Shown: positions 61,290 to 64,000 of the stretch, piece by piece | How positions within the stretch are numbered: position 1 is the stretch's first letter | Layout: every line of letters starts with the position of its first letter | Origin: Tubiluchus corallicola | Taxonomy: Eukaryota > Priapulida > Priapulimorpha > Priapulimorphida > Tubiluchidae | DNA: 64,000 nucleotides | Assembly: GCA_030141605.1 (NCBI GenBank) | Contig: JAQGDQ010000094.1 | Location: forward strand, 590,429-654,428 | Direction of reading: 5' to 3' | Notes under the pieces: model-generated | Database searches by the model: none | What the model was told of the DNA's origin: nothing | The model's input: only the letters and a program-made list of their open reading frames with translations | Position numbers and translations under genes: made by a program

Positions 61290-62885
61290 TTAGTTTTTTT
61301 TGATTACAGCATTATCTATTGTCAAAGTGGTTGATGATGCATCATTAGTATTTAATGAGGGTGACAGTATCATGAATTCTGTTTTGTCATTATTCATTTT
61401 TAGCTTGTAATGACTAAATGCCATATTTATATTTTTTATATCTTCTTCTAAATAATTTTTTGCAGTTTGGACATTTTCATGGGCTATGTAGATTGTAGTG
61501 TCATCAGCGTATTGCGTTATTTGTGAGTGTTTTAATACACTGGATATGTTGTTTATATATAGGCAAAATAATAACGGACCTAGTAGTGTTCCTTGCGGTA
61601 TACCTCTGTTTAACGTGGCCCAGTCAGAAAAGTTGGTTGTATCTAACTTTACTCGTTGTTGTCTATCTTTGAGATAATTTTGTATCAGTTTTAACGATAT
61701 CGAATCTAATCCGATTTGTTTTAAATTATCGTAAAGTAGTTCGTGATTAATGCTATCGAAAGCTTTACTTAAATCCAAAAATGCTGCTAAAATGTATTGC
61801 TTGTTGTCTAAACTATGTCTCCAATTTTCTGTTGTGTGTATTAGGGCGTCAATGGTTGAATGATGTTTACGGAAGCCAAACTGATGTTTTGATAAAAGTT
61901 CATGTTTATTTACATATGAATTTATCTGATCATAAATTACCCTTTCCCAAACTTTGCCGAAACAATGGATTACGGAAATTGGGCGATAATTCATGGGATC
62001 ACATTTTGGATCTTTTTTATGGATTGGAGTCACATTTGCCATTTTACATACCGTTGGAAATTTGCCTCTCATAATTATCTGATTAGCAATGTAAGTCATA
62101 TGCGGGGCTATTACAGATGCGCTATCTTTTAGAATTTTGATAGGAATATCTGATGGTCCACTCCCTTTGTTGGAACTTAGGTTATTTAATATGTCGTTAA
62201 TTTCTCCTACTGTGACGCTTTTGAATGAGAATACTGTGTTAGACGATTTGTTTTTTAATTTATTAATTATATTATTGCTAATATGAGAAGCCACTCCCTT
62301 AAAATTTCCAAGATTCAGGAATATTGCATTTAACGCGTTGGCAATATCTTTGGGTTTTGTAATAACAGTGTTGTTGATCTTAATTTCGTCAACACGCGTT
62401 AGTTTGTTACGGCATTTATTTATTACATTGTTAATAATTTTCCATTTTTCTTTGGTATTTGTTGCGTTTTTACATTGTTGTTGTATATGTTTATTTTTCA
62501 AGCATTTATTAAGATTATTAAATTGATTTCTCTTTTTTTTATAATTGTTATGATTGTTTTTAGTTTTGTTCTTTTCCCATATATTATACATTCTGTTTTT
62601 CGCTATTCTTAGTTTGCCAAGTTCAGGTGTTGTCCAGGTACTTTCGTTATTGAGTTTGCTTTGTTGTGGGATTTGCTTTACGTTTTTATATGGTGCATGT
62701 ACATTAAGGCAATATTCGACATTATATGTCAGAATATTAACTTGTGTATCTATTTTATCAGTCATATATATGGAGGTCCAGTTCATTTTTGCTAAGTCGA
62801 TTAAGTATGAATGTTTGTTGTATTGGGCGTAGTCTCTCATTAAATGCCAGACTGAATTTTGGTTATTATTATGCTGTGGGGTCAT
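61290..62885 (-). CDS. Reverse transcriptase of the non-LTR retrotransposon
   Basis: A 531-codon frame from an ATG at 62885. After an Asn/Lys-rich linker (to ~residue 200) come the RT motifs. They are NVTPIHKKDPKCDPMNYRPI (fingers), HQFGFRKHHSTIDALI, FLDLSKAFDSINHELL (motif A, first catalytic Asp), RGIPQGTLLGPLLFCLYINN (motif B), ITQYADDTTIYIA (motif C, YADD) and LKMNNDKTEFMIL (motif D). All catalytic residues are present. The enzyme copies the element RNA into DNA at a nicked chromosomal site. The frame is closed prematurely by one extra base in an A8 run (61294-61301). With seven A the reading continues directly into the C-terminal region. Confidence 0.93.
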   Translation of the reverse strand: MTPQHNNNQNSVWHLMRDYAQYNKHSYLIDLAKMNWTSIYMTDKIDTQVNILTYNVEYCLNVHAPYKNVKQIPQQSKLNNESTWTTPELGKLRIAKNRMYNIWEKNKTKNNHNNYKKKRNQFNNLNKCLKNKHIQQQCKNATNTKEKWKIINNVINKCRNKLTRVDEIKINNTVITKPKDIANALNAIFLNLGNFKGVASHISNNIINKLKNKSSNTVFSFKSVTVGEINDILNNLSSNKGSGPSDIPIKILKDSASVIAPHMTYIANQIIMRGKFPTVCKMANVTPIHKKDPKCDPMNYRPISVIHCFGKVWERVIYDQINSYVNKHELLSKHQFGFRKHHSTIDALIHTTENWRHSLDNKQYILAAFLDLSKAFDSINHELLYDNLKQIGLDSISLKLIQNYLKDRQQRVKLDTTNFSDWATLNRGIPQGTLLGPLLFCLYINNISSVLKHSQITQYADDTTIYIAHENVQTAKNYLEEDIKNINMAFSHYKLKMNNDKTEFMILSPSLNTNDASSTTLTIDNAVIKKN

Positions 62886-63940
62886 TTATCTACTAATATT
62901 GTGAAATGATGATCTGAATAATCACACGGGAAAGTATCATATGCTACGAAATTATTGTTACTATTCGAAATGAAATGGTCGATTACTGTAGCTGATGTTT
63001 TAGAAATTCGAGTAGGTTTATTGTTGTTAAGTATGTGGACATTATATTGTTTTAAAAGCTCTGTGTATGTTTTGTATGCCAGTGTGTTTGTAGCTAAAAT
63101 ATCAAGGTTGAAATCGCCCATTATAAGAACTTTTTTATTTTCGAAAACACTGCGTTCTAGTTCTTCACTAAAGTATTTGAAAAATGTTTTGTGTTTGAGA
63201 TTGGGTGGTCTATATATGGTTCCTATTACATAGTTCTCAATGCTGCACCAAACAGATTCAATCTTGCCGGTTCTGATGCCTTTCATTTCTTGTGGTCTCA
63301 GGTGTGAAGGTATATACATTGCAACCCCTCCACCTTTCTTATTTTTACATCTATCTCTTCTTATTAATGTGTGATTAGGTAATTCTATAGTGTTGCTAAG
63401 TATTTGTTTATGTAGCCAAGTTTCTGTTGTGCCTACAATCAGATTTTCGGTGGCGTGAATTGTATCTTTCAGCAGCCAGTGTTTTTTGACGAGACTTTGA
63501 ATATTTATATTTAGAAATTTGATGTTCTTTTTATAAGTAATCATGCATTTTTTTAGCTCATCACTGGTATTATTATTGTTGGTGTTATTATTATTATTAT
63601 TTGGCAAAATGGGTCCAGGGTTAGTTGCGATACCACCAAGTATAAGTAGTAAACGAATTATGGTTAAAATGTAAGCCAGTTCAGAACATGAGTATAGAGT
63701 GCTTTCAAATTTAGATGAAATCTGTAATTTTTCCAATTTTTTTAGAGCTACGTATTTTAGATTGACATGACGCATTTGTCTTATAGCACTGAGGTACACA
63801 ACTTTTAAGATGGATACAAATCTTTTTAAAATAAATTGCATAGAGTGTCTTATTCTATCGCTATTTACAGGAAAAGCAATGAAAAAGTTGTTTAAATTAC
63901 CTTTAGTCATTACATTACAAATTACTGTTACGTAGATCAT
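62882..63940 (-). CDS. AP endonuclease domain of the non-LTR retrotransposon, with 2A-like leader
   Basis: A 352-codon frame from an ATG at 63940. The first ~95 residues are basic and hydrophobic and unassigned. Residues 97-110 read LLLILGGIATNPGP, a 2A-like ribosome-skipping motif ending in NPGP. After an Asn-rich linker the endonuclease domain (~135-352) shows NINIQSL, GTTETWL (catalytic Glu), GTIYRPP, LIMGDFNLDI (GDFN), ATVIDHFI and a terminal YSDHHF (SDH). It nicks target DNA to prime reverse transcription. Its stop overlaps the ATG of the RT frame (ATGA, 62882-62885). In relatives both domains are one polyprotein, so this is either a one-base frameshift or a stop-restart junction. The true 5' end may lie past the window edge. 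Confidence 0.92.
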   Translation of the reverse strand: MIYVTVICNVMTKGNLNNFFIAFPVNSDRIRHSMQFILKRFVSILKVVYLSAIRQMRHVNLKYVALKKLEKLQISSKFESTLYSCSELAYILTIIRLLLILGGIATNPGPILPNNNNNNTNNNNTSDELKKCMITYKKNIKFLNINIQSLVKKHWLLKDTIHATENLIVGTTETWLHKQILSNTIELPNHTLIRRDRCKNKKGGGVAMYIPSHLRPQEMKGIRTGKIESVWCSIENYVIGTIYRPPNLKHKTFFKYFSEELERSVFENKKVLIMGDFNLDILATNTLAYKTYTELLKQYNVHILNNNKPTRISKTSATVIDHFISNSNNNFVAYDTFPCDYSDHHFTILVDK

Positions 63941-64000
63941 TTTCAGTTTTAGTATGGATAGTAATGTACGTAGAATAACTAAGACGTAAGCATAGTTACA

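Larger units (their letters stand above)
60368..64000 (-). mobile_element. Nearly complete CR1/L2-like non-LTR retrotransposon
   Basis: Read on the minus strand, the element enters from the window edge. It encodes a hydrophobic N-terminal segment with a 2A-like motif, an AP-type endonuclease (63940-62882), reverse transcriptase (62885-61290) and a C-terminal region (61213-60593). A ~115-bp 3' UTR and a (TA)n tail (60368-60392) follow instead of poly-A. Only two frame changes interrupt it: an ATGA junction at 62882-62885 and an eight-T run (eight A on the coding strand) at 61294-61301. This suggests a fairly young insertion. A solo 3' end of the same family lies at 41054-41156. Clade assignment to CR1/L2-like is by overall layout only. 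Confidence 0.88.

Overview
The window looks like animal nuclear DNA from an AT-rich, repeat-rich invertebrate genome. It has long gene-free stretches, spliced genes with GT..AG introns, triplet microsatellites of over 100 bp, tRNA- and 5S-derived SINE-like pieces, small inverted-repeat elements and several non-LTR retrotransposons. Gustatory-receptor-like (Gr-like) genes next to a single-exon Shaker-type channel fit a non-vertebrate metazoan such as a cnidarian, lophotrochozoan or ambulacrarian. The sequence alone does not settle which.

Layout. 1-24.6 kb: no protein gene that I can support; a 22-bp minisatellite, a 5S rRNA-like fragment, triplet repeats, a 195-bp MITE, an LTR-like remnant and other dispersed repeats. 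24.6-25.6 kb: an internally deleted pogo/Tigger-type DNA transposon with clear terminal inverted repeats and a frameshifted DNA-binding region. 26.5-28.0 kb: an intact single-exon Kv1 (Shaker) potassium channel. 28-39 kb: repeats, a second MITE copy and a 5'-truncated non-LTR retrotransposon (about 35.9-38.3 kb, minus strand). 39.25-40.6 kb: an intact single-exon BTB-BACK protein with a MATH/TRAF-like C-terminus. 41.8-57.0 kb: the most interesting part, a cluster of five large plus-strand exons of the Gr-like seven-transmembrane channel family. 58.3-58.8 kb: a scrap of another non-LTR element. 60.4-64.0 kb: a nearly complete non-LTR retrotransposon (minus strand) with a 2A-like motif, AP endonuclease and reverse transcriptase, running to or past the window edge.

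The Gr-like cluster. Each of the five large exons encodes an N-terminal tail and six membrane segments. Each stops at the same place, a phase-0 donor right after Arg-Tyr-Glu. Only one set of 3' exons is recognisable in the cluster: 50166-50255 (linker) and 50884-51045, which carries membrane segment 7 with the family motif TFFIVIVQF. The arrangement is what is expected if the first three large exons (41811, 44129, 47541) are alternative 5' exons spliced to shared 3' exons, as known for Drosophila Gr23a, Gr28b and Gr39a. Exons four and five (52801, 55920) have no recognisable 3' exons in the window. Within neighbouring pairs the 3' third is almost identical in DNA while the 5' part is diverged, suggesting gene conversion or strong constraint.
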